Below are positions 53,926 through 62,918 of a DNA stretch of 64,000 nucleotides, piece by piece. The position numbers and the translations under genes were made by a program. The stretch comes from Sphingomonadales bacterium. Lineage in GTDB: Bacteria > Pseudomonadota > Alphaproteobacteria > Sphingomonadales > Sphingomonadaceae. The stretch is from positions 26,646-90,645 of the forward strand of contig SBGG01000067.1 in the NCBI GenBank assembly GCA_006226685.1. The letters run 5' to 3'. A model generated the notes under the pieces. That model had not been told where the DNA came from. It saw only the letters and a list, made by a program, of their open reading frames with translations, and made no database searches. Each line of letters begins with the position of its first letter. Positions within the stretch are counted from its first letter, which is position 1.

Positions 53926-55122
53926 ATGGCGGACCCCACTCAAGGCAATGAACTGAAACTTACCCCTCCCGATCCGGTGCCGGTCGTCACCCCCGAACGG
54001 GCGGAAGAGCTGGTCGCGGTCACTGACGAGCAGAAAAGCAAGCTGGCGATCAAGGTCGATGAGTTCATCGGCGACCTGATCGCCCAGGACACGAATTCGC
54101 CGGAATTCGGGCGGCGGGTGGACCAGATCACCAATATGGGCCGCCGGGAAATCGCCGAGGCGGCGGGGCAATCGAACCGTTTTCTCGACAGGCCGGTGCG
54201 GGCGATGGACGAAACATCGGGCGTGGGCGCCGACCTTGCCGAACTGCGCCGCACGGTCGAGGATCTGGACCCTTCGAAGCGCGGCAATCTGCTCGCCCCC
54301 AAAAAGCTGTTCGGCATCATCCCGTTCGGCAACCGGCTCCGCGACTATTTTGACGGCTACAAGAGCGCGCAAAGCCATATCAGCACCATATTGGCGCGGC
54401 TTCAGGGCGGCAAGGACGAGCTGTTGATGGACAATGCCGCGATCGACGTGGAGCGGCAAAATCTCTGGGCCGCTCTCGGCAGGCTCGAACAGATGGTCTA
54501 TATGTCGAAACTGCTCGACACCAGGCTGGAAAGCAGCGCGGCCGATCTGGAAACGGGCGATCCGGCCAAGGCGAAGGCGATCCGCGAAAGCGCGCTTTTC
54601 TATGTCCGGCAACGCACGCAGGACCTGCTCACCCAGATGGCGGTAAGCGTGCAGGGCTATCTGGCGCTCGACATCGTCAAGAAGAACAATATCGAACTGA
54701 TCAAGGGGGTCGATCGCGCCTCGACCACCACGGTGGGTGCGCTGCGCACGGCGGTCACCGTCGCCCAGGCCCTGACCAACCAGAAGCTGGTGCTCGACCA
54801 GATCAGCGCGCTCAACGCGACCACCGCCAATATCATCGACGCCACCGGGCAGATGATGAAGGACAACAGCGCGCGCATCCACGAACAGGCCGTCAGTGCC
54901 ACCGTGCCGCTCGAAACATTGAGCCGCGCCTTCCAGAATATCTACGACACGATGGACAGCATCGACAGCTTCAAGCTCAAGGCGCTCGACAGCATGAAGC
55001 AGACGGTCACGACGCTGGAAAGCGAGATTAGCCGGTCGCAGGATTATATCGCCCGTGCGGAGGGGCAGGCGCAGGCGAGCGCGGAATCCGGCAGCGCCGG
55101 GCTGCTGGCAACGCTGGACTGA
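53926..55122 (+). CDS. TelA/toxic-anion-resistance family protein
   Basis: 398 residues, the usual TelA length, behind GGAAGGCGACGG. Almost entirely helical, with the family blocks FIGDLIAQDTNSPEFGRRVDQITNMGRREIAEAAGQSNRFLDRPVRAM, KKLFGIIPFGNRLRDYFDGYKSAQSHISTILARLQGGKDELLMDNAAIDVERQNLW and ALTNQKLVLDQISALNATTANIIDATGQMMK. No signal peptide; soluble or membrane-associated through its partner. TelA proteins are tied to tellurite and envelope-stress resistance, and occur beside XpaC-type membrane proteins, as probably here. The mechanism is not known. It lies 183 nt after the sortase gene on the same strand. Confidence 0.92.
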   Translation: MADPTQGNELKLTPPDPVPVVTPERAEELVAVTDEQKSKLAIKVDEFIGDLIAQDTNSPEFGRRVDQITNMGRREIAEAAGQSNRFLDRPVRAMDETSGVGADLAELRRTVEDLDPSKRGNLLAPKKLFGIIPFGNRLRDYFDGYKSAQSHISTILARLQGGKDELLMDNAAIDVERQNLWAALGRLEQMVYMSKLLDTRLESSAADLETGDPAKAKAIRESALFYVRQRTQDLLTQMAVSVQGYLALDIVKKNNIELIKGVDRASTTTVGALRTAVTVAQALTNQKLVLDQISALNATTANIIDATGQMMKDNSARIHEQAVSATVPLETLSRAFQNIYDTMDSIDSFKLKALDSMKQTVTTLESEISRSQDYIARAEGQAQASAESGSAGLLATLD

Positions 55123-55161
55123 GGAAACAGGGATGACGGCCCGGACCGGATCAGCGGCCTC

Positions 55162-55827
55162 ATGAGCGAGTCCCCGTTTCCCCCGGGAATGCGCATGCTC
55201 CGGCTCAGGCTGGGCAATGCGGTAAGGCGGCTCGTCCGCGCCGCTCTTGTTTCCCTGGCCATCCCGCTCGTCGCCCTGTTCATCAGCCTTTTTACCGGCG
55301 GGCTGGGCGATCGCTGGCTGGTGATCATTTTTCTGCTGATGGTCGTCAGCTTCTGGACGCTCGCCATTTTCCCAAGGACCAGAGCGCCCGATAGTGCCGA
55401 CCTCCGGAACACGCCGTTGCGCCAGCTCCCGGCCAGAACCCTGCTCTGGCTGGAGGCGAACCGGCCGTTGCTGCCACCGCCCGGACGGGCCATGCTCGGC
55501 CGGATAGAGAGCGGCCTGAACCAGTTGTCGCCGCAACTCGCGACATTGGACGACCGGCATCCCGCGGCTCAGGAAGTACGCAAGTTGATCGACGAGCATC
55601 TTCCGGCGCTGGTGGAGAGCTATACGCGAATCCCCGCGCGGCTGCGCAACCAGCCCCATGCGGGGGCCACGCCGGAAACGCAGCTGGTCGACGGCCTCAC
55701 GATCATCGCCCGGGAAATCGACATGATGACCGGCGAAATCGCGCGGGGCGAGCTGGATGCACTGGCGACCAGAGGGCGATATCTGGAAACCCGTTACATC
55801 GACACCGGGCAGAACAACAAGGATTGA
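55162..55827 (+). CDS. Small membrane protein, probable XpaC-like partner of TelA
   Basis: 221 residues. Two adjacent membrane helices near the N-terminus (AALVSLAIPLVALFISLF and WLVIIFLLMVVSFWTLAIF) are followed by a cytoplasmic helical domain of about 140 residues (TLLWLEANRPLLPPPGRAMLGRIESGLNQLSPQLATL to TRGRYLETRYI). Position 40 nt after telA and the helix pair plus helical tail recall XpaC/5-bromo-4-chloroindolyl-phosphate-hydrolysis proteins that accompany TelA. Sequence similarity is not strong by eye. The ribosome site is weak. It probably anchors TelA to the membrane (inference). Confidence 0.75.
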   Translation: MSESPFPPGMRMLRLRLGNAVRRLVRAALVSLAIPLVALFISLFTGGLGDRWLVIIFLLMVVSFWTLAIFPRTRAPDSADLRNTPLRQLPARTLLWLEANRPLLPPPGRAMLGRIESGLNQLSPQLATLDDRHPAAQEVRKLIDEHLPALVESYTRIPARLRNQPHAGATPETQLVDGLTIIAREIDMMTGEIARGELDALATRGRYLETRYIDTGQNNKD

Positions 55828-55861
55828 GCAGCTGGCCGATCCCCGCGACTGAACCAGCGTC

Positions 55862-55880
55862 AGGGTCCGTTACGGACCCT
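55862..55880. terminator. Short hairpin between convergent genes
   Basis: AGGGTCCG-TTA-CGGACCCT is a perfect 8-bp stem 35 nt after the TelA-partner gene and 7 nt before the stop of the convergent DUF2339 gene. There is no T-tract. Possible bidirectional terminator. Confidence 0.4.
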
Positions 55881-55886
55881 ACCACC

Positions 55887-58529
55887 CTACCCTTTGTCCT
55901 CCTTGCGCAGGAACCGGCTGTAGAGCCAGCCAATCCCGATCAGGCTGAAACCCAGCGCAAGGAAGGAGAGAATGCGCGACAGGCCGGCAAGCCCGGATAT
56001 ATCGAACAGAAACACCTTCGCGACCGCGCCGAGCATCAGCAACAGTGAGGCGATGCGCCAGTCATGCTTGTGCCGCCCTATGCCCCAGAGCAGGAAGCCG
56101 ATGGCGAGCGCAATCGCCAGCATCGACCGCAGGATATTTTCGGCATCACCGATCGTCCCGGCCGTCAGGATCGATCCCGCGAAAAGCTGACGCAGGCTTG
56201 CAAAGGCGAAAAACAGGATCAGCACCATGCGCAGGGCATCGGCCTGCCGGCTCCACCGGGCCATCCACTCGGGCGCGATACGCCCGGCCAACCACAGGGC
56301 CGCAAATGGTATGCCGCACACCCCGATCAGCAGGTTCGCCAGCGGCAGACTGCCCACCGCCTGCCCCATGGTCATCGGGTTGTGCAGGAGGAGCGAATAC
56401 CACAGTGCATGAGCCGCGCCCGCGCCGATCACGGCCAAAGCGGCACGTTCACTCGCGCCCAACCGCCAGAGGGCATAGCCCGACGCGAGCAGCAACGCCT
56501 CCCAGAGCGTCCGTTCGGCAAGACCGAGCCGCAGAAAATCCTGATAGCCGTCGAGCGCGAACAGCTGCTTGTAGAAGATATGACCGCTGGCCACCGCCAA
56601 AGCGATCAGCGCCATGACCGCGCTACCATGGGCGCGCGGCTGCATACGCGGCCACAAACGCCAACAGGCAAAGGCGGCCATCGCTGCCGGAATGGCAAGC
56701 TTGGTCGCCGCCTCGATCGGGGCAGGCAGGGCGCCGACATAAAGCGGCGCGCCGATGAAGGAAAGCAGCGCCCCTCCGAACCACGCCTGCATCGGTGCGA
56801 CCGCGCAAAGCGCCGCCGCCGTCGCGAATACGCCCGCTGCGGGCAACACCGCATCACGGCGCGCGGCGCGGCTGATCTCCGCCACCGCGACGATCGCGAG
56901 CGCGGCAGCGATGCCCCACCAGCGATCCGGCAGGCCGAAATAACCGGACAGCACGACAAGGATCGCCGTCGCTGCCGCAAGCATCCCCAGACCCGCCCCG
57001 CCCGCTGCCGTCCGCGCTCGCCAGCAAAGGGCGGCAGCGACAAAGGGCAAAGCCGCACAGGCCAGAGCCAGTCCCGCGAAGAAACCATCGTCCGCCGGAC
57101 CATGATGGAAATGGAACAGGGCAATCAGGTAACCGCCGATCCCGATCGCAATCAGTTGCTGCGCCTGCATCCTGTCACCTTTTCCGCGATGCAGATCCCA
57201 CAGGGCCGGCGCGCCATAAAGCGCGGCCATCACCAGCATGACCGGGACGAAATCGCCCCATGACGGCACCGGCCATGCCGCCGCCAGCATCAGCGCGACA
57301 GCAAGGCCGATCACCGGAACAAGGGTCAGCCCGGCATTGCGGCGGGCCAGCCACAGCATCGCGCCGGACAACAGACCATATAAGCCCCATTGCAGCGATC
57401 CGAAGCCGCCAGTTGCGACCAGCACCGCCATTTGCGCGGCGCCGGCAAGGCTGGCCAACAGGCGCGGTGCGGCGGCATCGCTACCTCCAAAGGCGAATGC
57501 AGGAAATATCGCCGCCAGCATCAGGATCAGCAGCCCGACCGCCAGCGTATCGCCATGGCCCAACGCACCGGTCAGCATCATCACCGCCGTCCAGCCCACG
57601 CCGCCTATCAGTGCCCCTATCCCCAACCACATCCAGCGTTGGCGCCGGGAAACGGCCGTCAACCCGCCAATGGCAAGCGCGAGATAGCCGCAAAGCAGCG
57701 CGATATTCGGCGCGGTTGCTCCCACCAGCGCCGGAGCGGCCAGTCCACCGACAAGCCCCAGCACGGCGCTCGGCGCGCCGAAACGCAGCGACAGGCCCAT
57801 CGCCAGTCCGGTAGTCAGCGCAAGACCGGCAAAGGCCGTACCGCCCCCGATGAAATGATAGAGATTGGCTGCCGCGAGGATGGACGCGTAAAAGCTCGCA
57901 ATGCCCGCCCCGGCCAGCGCCTGCGGGATACGCACATCGGGAACCAGCTCCTCCCGGCTCCGCGCCCACTCGGCCCCCGCAATCAGACCGGAACCGAAGA
58001 TCATGCCCAGAACCACGCGCACGAGCGGCGAGAGCAGCCCGACCTCGATCGAATATTTGACGAACAGGACAGTGGCCACGGCCAGCGTGATGCCGCCCGC
58101 CCAGATCGGCAATTTGCGGCCGAATATATCCTCGAAACTGAAGGATGGCCGACCGGAAGCCCCCTCGGTCGCGGCGGCAGCGATGGCAACCGGTTCAGGA
58201 GAGGGCAGCACCGGCTCTTCCGCTATGGGTGCCTCTTCGCCCCCCAGCCCTTCGTCCCCCGCCTGAATCGGCGACATCTGTTCGATCGGCGGCGAATCAA
58301 GCGCCCCTGTCGACACCACCGAGCGCGAAACCGGCACCGAAATCAGGGCAGGAGTCGGAATCGGAGCCGAGGTAGGGGTAGGGGTAGGTTCAGGATGCTC
58401 CGCCACTGCGAATGGTCGGGGCGCGTCGGCATCGCGCTGCATACGCTCTTCCAGAAACGCGAGCCTTTTTCGCATATCCATCAGCATCGCCCCGAGAATC
58501 AGGATCGCGAGCATCAAGAGTGTTGTCAT
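55887..58529 (-). CDS. DUF2339 polytopic membrane protein
   Basis: 880 residues behind AAAGGATGTACC. An N-terminal helix, a short coiled segment (MDMRKRLAFLEERMQRD) and a Pro/Thr/Glu-rich linker of about 100 residues (with a TPTPT repeat made by TAGGGG units) precede the DUF2339 body: SFEDIFGRKLPIWAGGITLAVATVLFVKYSIEVGLLSP, then more than 20 membrane helices to the end. Function unknown for the family; its motif GRKLPIW-GG-TLA is conserved. It is divergent from the sterol-desaturase/TetR pair, and a 44-bp inverted repeat lies in the shared promoter, so it may be in the same TetR regulon and connected to membrane lipid state. Confidence 0.9.
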   Translation of the reverse strand: MTTLLMLAILILGAMLMDMRKRLAFLEERMQRDADAPRPFAVAEHPEPTPTPTSAPIPTPALISVPVSRSVVSTGALDSPPIEQMSPIQAGDEGLGGEEAPIAEEPVLPSPEPVAIAAAATEGASGRPSFSFEDIFGRKLPIWAGGITLAVATVLFVKYSIEVGLLSPLVRVVLGMIFGSGLIAGAEWARSREELVPDVRIPQALAGAGIASFYASILAAANLYHFIGGGTAFAGLALTTGLAMGLSLRFGAPSAVLGLVGGLAAPALVGATAPNIALLCGYLALAIGGLTAVSRRQRWMWLGIGALIGGVGWTAVMMLTGALGHGDTLAVGLLILMLAAIFPAFAFGGSDAAAPRLLASLAGAAQMAVLVATGGFGSLQWGLYGLLSGAMLWLARRNAGLTLVPVIGLAVALMLAAAWPVPSWGDFVPVMLVMAALYGAPALWDLHRGKGDRMQAQQLIAIGIGGYLIALFHFHHGPADDGFFAGLALACAALPFVAAALCWRARTAAGGAGLGMLAAATAILVVLSGYFGLPDRWWGIAAALAIVAVAEISRAARRDAVLPAAGVFATAAALCAVAPMQAWFGGALLSFIGAPLYVGALPAPIEAATKLAIPAAMAAFACWRLWPRMQPRAHGSAVMALIALAVASGHIFYKQLFALDGYQDFLRLGLAERTLWEALLLASGYALWRLGASERAALAVIGAGAAHALWYSLLLHNPMTMGQAVGSLPLANLLIGVCGIPFAALWLAGRIAPEWMARWSRQADALRMVLILFFAFASLRQLFAGSILTAGTIGDAENILRSMLAIALAIGFLLWGIGRHKHDWRIASLLLMLGAVAKVFLFDISGLAGLSRILSFLALGFSLIGIGWLYSRFLRKEDKG

Positions 58530-58565
58530 GGTACATCCTTTCGAACCCGGCCTGGGTCTATATCA

Positions 58566-58609
58566 CAATTATACACTGTTCAATTAAAAAATTAGACAGT
58601 GTATAATTG
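58566..58609. promoter_or_regulatory. 44-bp inverted repeat, probable TetR operator
   Basis: CAATTATACACTGT (58566-58579) and its exact reverse complement (58596-58609) are separated by a 16-bp AT-rich spacer. The site lies 37 nt upstream of the DUF2339 start and 43 nt upstream of the sterol-desaturase start. The large arms and spacing could hold two TetR dimers. It is the most conspicuous operator in the window. Confidence 0.7.
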
Positions 58610-58651
58610 CGCCGGTATCGATCACGACTCCGGATAAAAGGGCACTCATCC

Positions 58652-59794
58652 ATGGCCAGGACATTCCTGCAAAATCTCATGCGCGACCTCGAAGCCCCGG
58701 TGGAAGCGCGGGGTTTCGGCACCGGCTGGTTTTCGGGATTTTTCGGCCTTCTTCTGGCCATTACAGGGCTGTGCTTCGTGGTCGCTCTGCGCTGGCCGCA
58801 ACTCCTGTCCACGCCGGAACTGGCCGATGCGCTGGACTGGCCCGGTTTTCGCGCTCTGGTCCATGGGGTGTTGCTCGGCGCCTATGCGCTGGCGCTGCTC
58901 AGCCTGTTGCTGCGGCCGCGCAAGGCAATCGGCCTTACCGCGCTTATCATCACCCTTGTCGCATCGATCCTCGGCGGTGCGGCGGTGCAACCGCGCGAGA
59001 TGCAGGACTGGGGCATATTTTTCGGCGTCGATTTCTTCGCGGTGAACATGGTCGCCACCGGCCTCATGTTCGCGCCGCTGGAACGGATATTTCCGCATCG
59101 CGCGGCCCAGCGGCTGTTCCGCCCCGAATGGCGGGAGGACCTGTTCTATTATCTGATAAGCTCGATGCTGGTTCAGCTCATCACCTTCCTTGCCCTCGCG
59201 CCTTCCACCTATGTAAATGCCCATGCAGGCGCCTTCGACACCCTGCGTTCCGGCATAGCGGCCCTGCCCTGGCTGGTGCAGTTCCTGCTGGCGATGTTTC
59301 TTACCGACCTCGCCCAATATTGGTTCCATCGTCTCTTCCACCGCATCCCGTTCCTCTGGGGGTTTCACGCCGTTCATCATTCGGCGAAATCGATGGACTG
59401 GCTGGCGGGGGCCCGCATGCATTTCGTCGAGATCATCCTGCTGCGCGGCGTGACGTCGCTGCCGCTGCTGACGCTCGGTTTCCTGCCATCGGTGATGCAG
59501 GCCTATGTCGGCCTCGTCTATATCTACAGCTCGCTTGTCCACGCCAATATCGGGGGAGATCTCAATCGGATCGGCCGCTGGCTGGTGGTGCCGCGTTTCC
59601 ACCACTGGCACCATGCGCTGGAGGCGGAAGGTGTCGACAAGAATTTCGCGATTCATTTCCCCTGGCTCGACCGGCTGTTCGGAACCCATTATTTCCCCGA
59701 CAGCACATGGCCGCAGGGCTATGGCGTGCCGGAAAATGTGCCGGGCGGCTATCTGGCGCAGATGAAATATCCGTTCGTGCGCAAGGCCAGCTGA
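58652..59794 (+). CDS. Sterol-desaturase/fatty-acid-hydroxylase family membrane protein
   Basis: 380 residues from the ATG at 58652 behind AAAAGGG. Six to eight membrane helices are present. The di-iron histidine clusters are all there: HRLFH in FHRLFHRIPFLWGFHAVHHSAKSMDW, HAVHH, a lone His in ARMHFVE, and HHWHH in PRFHHWHHALEAEGVDKNF. Family members hydroxylate or desaturate sterols, carotenoids, fatty acids or sphingolipids at the membrane. A sphingolipid or hopanoid substrate would suit a sphingomonad, but this is inference. The stop overlaps the TetR start by one base (TGATG), so the enzyme and regulator are co-translated. Confidence 0.9.
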   Translation: MARTFLQNLMRDLEAPVEARGFGTGWFSGFFGLLLAITGLCFVVALRWPQLLSTPELADALDWPGFRALVHGVLLGAYALALLSLLLRPRKAIGLTALIITLVASILGGAAVQPREMQDWGIFFGVDFFAVNMVATGLMFAPLERIFPHRAAQRLFRPEWREDLFYYLISSMLVQLITFLALAPSTYVNAHAGAFDTLRSGIAALPWLVQFLLAMFLTDLAQYWFHRLFHRIPFLWGFHAVHHSAKSMDWLAGARMHFVEIILLRGVTSLPLLTLGFLPSVMQAYVGLVYIYSSLVHANIGGDLNRIGRWLVVPRFHHWHHALEAEGVDKNFAIHFPWLDRLFGTHYFPDSTWPQGYGVPENVPGGYLAQMKYPFVRKAS

Positions 59795-60396
59795 TGGGCA
59801 GGCGATCCGACCATAGCCGGGAGGAGCTGGAGGAACTGATCCTTTCCGAAGGCCAGAAGCTGATGGCCGAAACCGGGCTTTCCCGTTTCTCCGCACGAGA
59901 AGTCGCCAAGCGCGTCGGCTATTCAGTGGGTACGGTTTCCAACCTGTTTGCGGGCGTCGACGGCCTGATTATCGCGATCAACAGCCGCACTTTCCGTTTA
60001 TGGTCGGACAGTCTTGAGGCGAACCTGCACAATGTCACCGGTGCCGATCGCATCGATGCGCTGGTCCGGGGCTATTTCGAATTCGCGGAAAAGCATCTCA
60101 ACCTCTGGTCCGCAATATATGAGCATCGCCTGCCGCCGGACATGGCTATGCCCGAAACGCTGGCGGAAGAACGCACCCGCCTCACCACGATCGTCACTCG
60201 GGAGGTAGCCGCCATCCTGCCCGAATCGGAAAAGCCCGAAGCGGCCCGCCTTGCCGGATCGCTCATCGCCACCGTGCACGGCCATTGCGGCTTTGCCCTG
60301 ATCGGCAGCTTCGCGCTGCTCAATGAAAAGGACCCTCTGGGTCTGGCGACAGACCGGGTGCATGAAGTGCTGATCGCGCATGGCGCCACGCTTTGA
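59794..60396 (+). CDS. TetR/AcrR-family regulator of the desaturase operon
   Basis: 200 residues, starting inside the desaturase stop codon. HTH: REELEELILSEGQKLMAETGLSRFSAREVAKRVGYSVGTVSNLFAGVDGLIIAIN. The C-terminal domain (RIDALVRGYFEFAEKHLNLWSAIYEHRLP, ARLAGSLIATVHGHCGFALIGSF) fits the TetR_C WHG group, often linked with lipid or fatty-acid control. It probably binds the 44-bp inverted repeat between the desaturase and DUF2339 genes and so represses its own operon (inference). It ends 21 nt before the convergent LysR gene. Confidence 0.9.
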   Translation: MGRRSDHSREELEELILSEGQKLMAETGLSRFSAREVAKRVGYSVGTVSNLFAGVDGLIIAINSRTFRLWSDSLEANLHNVTGADRIDALVRGYFEFAEKHLNLWSAIYEHRLPPDMAMPETLAEERTRLTTIVTREVAAILPESEKPEAARLAGSLIATVHGHCGFALIGSFALLNEKDPLGLATDRVHEVLIAHGATL

Positions 60397-60417
60397 CACT
60401 ATCCCCGACCGTCCGGA

Positions 60418-61332
60418 TCATTCCGGCGCCCCCTGATCGCGACTTTCGAGGCAGGTGTCGCGGACAATCTGCATCAGGCTGCGCGCCGCCTCGGATCTGG
60501 CGGTATCGGCATGGGATGCAACCATGATGAGGTCAATATGCGCGCGCTCCCCGGTCAGCGGGCGCGATACGACATTTTTCGGGCTGAACGTCTCCGCATA
60601 GGATGGCAACAAAGCATAGTCGAAGCCGGCGGAGACAAGGTTCATGCTCATCAGGACATTGGACGATAGCTGCCTGTCCTTCGGCCTGATCTCATGCCTC
60701 TCCAGATAGGTCTCGGTTATGTCATGGAGGGTCCGTGCATGGTGGCGGTCAATGCCGACGTAGCGCAGCCCGTTCAACTGCCGGGGTGATATCTGCTGTT
60801 CCCGGGCAAGAGGATGATCCGCCCGGATGAATATGTTGATCTGCTCCCGCAGGACGACCTCGCCCAGAGGAGAGAAACCCTGAAGCGGCTGGCGCATGAA
60901 GGCGATATCCACCTCATCATGGGCCAATGCCTGCTGCAACTGTTCCGATGTCAGGCTGCGCAACACGATGCCCACCTTGGGAAAGAGCAGGCGCAACTCG
61001 GTCAGGGCGGTCGGGAAAATGCGGACCTCGGCCGCCGGAACGAAGCCGATGGTCAGCACGTCTTCCTTCCGCTGCGCCGCCTTGCGGGTACGGGCAAGAG
61101 CATCATCGAACTGCCGCATGACAAGGCGCGCCTCCTCCAGAAAGATCCGCCCGACATCGGTCAGTTCCACCTTGCGACGCGTGCGGCGCAGGAGCATCGC
61201 GCCGACCTCCGTCTCCAGATTGCGGATCTGCTCGCTCAACGAAGGCTGAGACGTGTGCAACCGCTCGGCCGCGCGCGTGAAACTCAATTCTTCCGCTACC
61301 GCGATAAAATAGCGGAAATGCCGCAATTCCAT
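60418..61332 (-). CDS. LysR-family regulator of the Rieske dioxygenase operon
   Basis: 304 residues. N-terminal winged helix (MELRHFRYFIAVAEELSFTRAAERLHTSQPSLSEQIRNLETEVGAMLLRRTRRKVELTDVGRIFLEEAR), a linker helix and a periplasmic-binding-like effector domain (VLTIGFVPAAEVRIFPTALTELRLLFPKVGIVLRSLTSEQLQQALAHDEVDIAFMRQPL). This is the CatR/BenM-like subgroup, whose effectors are often aromatic acids or muconate. It is divergent from the dioxygenase alpha subunit with about 230 nt between them, and a palindrome with a T-N11-A core lies there. It likely activates the dioxygenase genes on sensing the substrate or an intermediate. Confidence 0.93.
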   Translation of the reverse strand: MELRHFRYFIAVAEELSFTRAAERLHTSQPSLSEQIRNLETEVGAMLLRRTRRKVELTDVGRIFLEEARLVMRQFDDALARTRKAAQRKEDVLTIGFVPAAEVRIFPTALTELRLLFPKVGIVLRSLTSEQLQQALAHDEVDIAFMRQPLQGFSPLGEVVLREQINIFIRADHPLAREQQISPRQLNGLRYVGIDRHHARTLHDITETYLERHEIRPKDRQLSSNVLMSMNLVSAGFDYALLPSYAETFSPKNVVSRPLTGERAHIDLIMVASHADTARSEAARSLMQIVRDTCLESRDQGAPE

Positions 61333-61427
61333 TCCGTGCCCCCTCTGGCCCCATGGCCCATGGCCCCATTGAGCGGTTTTATCGATAATATATGACCATA
61401 ATCATAGACTATAAGGCCATTAATTCC

Positions 61428-61456
61428 TCTATTTATCGGTTTGAACGATAAATAGA
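61428..61456. promoter_or_regulatory. 29-bp palindrome with LysR T-N11-A core
   Basis: TCTATTTATCG (61428-61438) and CGATAAATAGA (61446-61456) are perfect inverted arms around a 7-bp spacer, and T36-N11-A48 fits the LysR consensus. A second small palindrome TTATCGATAA lies at 61379-61388. Both are in the divergent LysR/dioxygenase promoter. Confidence 0.65.
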
Positions 61457-61559
61457 TAGGAAGAAAATATTTCTTTCGCGCCGGGGCGTCCGATAAGACG
61501 CGCTGCGAGGCCGCATAGATGCGGCACAAGCAGAACAATTGGCTGAAGGAGAGAGGGTG

Positions 61560-62918
61560 GTGACAATCGATCCGGCAAAAATCGAAACATTGGTGGATGC
61601 GCGCAACGGCCGCATCACCCCGTCCATCTATAACGACCCCGACATATATGAACTGGAACTGGAGCGCATTTTCGGCCGGACCTGGCTGTTCCTGTGCCAT
61701 GTGAGCCAGATCCCCAAGGCGGGCGATTTCTTCAATACCTATATGGGCGAAGATCCGATCGTCGTCGTTCGTCAGAAAGACGGGTCGATCAAGGCATTTC
61801 TCAACCAGTGCCGCCACCGCTCCATGCGCGTTTCCTATGCCGACAGCGGCAACACCCGCGCTTTCACCTGCCCCTATCATGGCTGGTCCTATGGCACCGA
61901 CGGATCGCTGATCGACGTGCCGCTGGAACCGAAGGCTTATCCGCAAGGGCTGTGCAAGGAAAAATGGGGCCTTCAGCCGGTGACCCGCGTGCGGGAATAT
62001 AAGGGCCTGATCTTCGGCAACTGGGACCCGACCGCGCCCGAACTCGAAGAGTATATGGGCGATATCGCCTGGTATCTCGACGGCGTTCTCGACCGGCGCG
62101 AGGGTGGCACCGAAATCATCGGCGGCGTCCAGAAATGGACGATCGACTGCAACTGGAAATTCCCCGCGGAACAATTCGCTTCCGACCAGTATCACGCGCT
62201 TTTCTCCCATGCCTCCGCCGTGCAGGTGCTGGGGCAAAAGGAAGGCGAGGATGCCAAGGCGCTGGGCGCGGGGCAGACCGCGCGCCCGGTGTGGGAAACC
62301 GCCAAGGACGCCCTGCAATATGGCCAGCGCGGCCATGGCAGCGGCTTCTTCTTCACCGAAGCGCCCGACGCCAATGTCTGGGTGGATGGCGAAGTGTCGC
62401 ACTATTATCGCGAAACCTTCGAAGAAGCGAAACAGCGCCTGGGCGACGTGCGCGCGCTGCGCCTTGCCGGGCATAATACGATGTTCCCGACGCTGAGCTG
62501 GCTCAACGGCACGGCGACGCTACGGGTCTGGCATCCGCGCGGCCCCAATCAGGTCGAGGTCTGGGCGTTCTGCATCGCCGACGCTGCGGCATCGGACGAG
62601 GTGAAGGCCGCCTTCGAACGCAGCGCGACCCGCGCCTTCGGCCCCGCCGGCTTCCTTGAGCAGGACGACTCCGAAAACTGGGCCGAAATCCAGAAGATCC
62701 TGCGCGGCAACCGTGCCCGCAAGTCGCAGCTTTGCCTCGAAATGGGGCTGGGCAATGAAAAGCGACGGGAAGACGGTGTCCCCGGCATCACCAACTACAT
62801 CTTCTCCGAAACGGCGGCGCGAGGGCTCTACAAACATTGGGCCGACCTGCTGATCCACGAAAAATGGGAAGATGTGCTTCAGGCAAGCCATGACTATGAA
62901 GCGGAGCTGGTGAAATGA
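61560..62918 (+). CDS. Rieske ring-hydroxylating dioxygenase, alpha (catalytic) subunit
   Basis: 452 residues from a GTG at 61560, placed 6-7 nt after GGAGAG; GTG at 61557 and a TTG at 61539 are alternatives. Rieske ligands are Cys84, His86 (NQCRHRSM), Cys104 and His107 (CPYHGW). The mononuclear iron site is Asp209, His212, His217 ([10 protein letters not shown]), with the third ligand Asp369 or Asp370 in [11 protein letters not shown]. This is the two-subunit benzoate/biphenyl/cumate-type layout. The enzyme adds both atoms of O2 to an aromatic ring to give a cis-dihydrodiol or a catechol. Substrate not readable. Coupled to the beta subunit (ATGA). Confidence 0.93.
   Translation: MTIDPAKIETLVDARNGRITPSIYNDPDIYELELERIFGRTWLFLCHVSQIPKAGDFFNTYMGEDPIVVVRQKDGSIKAFLNQCRHRSMRVSYADSGNTRAFTCPYHGWSYGTDGSLIDVPLEPKAYPQGLCKEKWGLQPVTRVREYKGLIFGNWDPTAPELEEYMGDIAWYLDGVLDRREGGTEIIGGVQKWTIDCNWKFPAEQFASDQYHALFSHASAVQVLGQKEGEDAKALGAGQTARPVWETAKDALQYGQRGHGSGFFFTEAPDANVWVDGEVSHYYRETFEEAKQRLGDVRALRLAGHNTMFPTLSWLNGTATLRVWHPRGPNQVEVWAFCIADAAASDEVKAAFERSATRAFGPAGFLEQDDSENWAEIQKILRGNRARKSQLCLEMGLGNEKRREDGVPGITNYIFSETAARGLYKHWADLLIHEKWEDVLQASHDYEAELVK

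Noticed and set aside
58374..58392. TAGGGG simple repeat
   Set aside because: It lies inside the DUF2339 gene and encodes its Pro/Thr linker; an ordinary low-complexity coding repeat.
61350..61370. GGCCCCATGGCC short tandem
   Set aside because: A brief GC-rich repetition next to the LysR start, without spacing or symmetry beyond chance at this composition.
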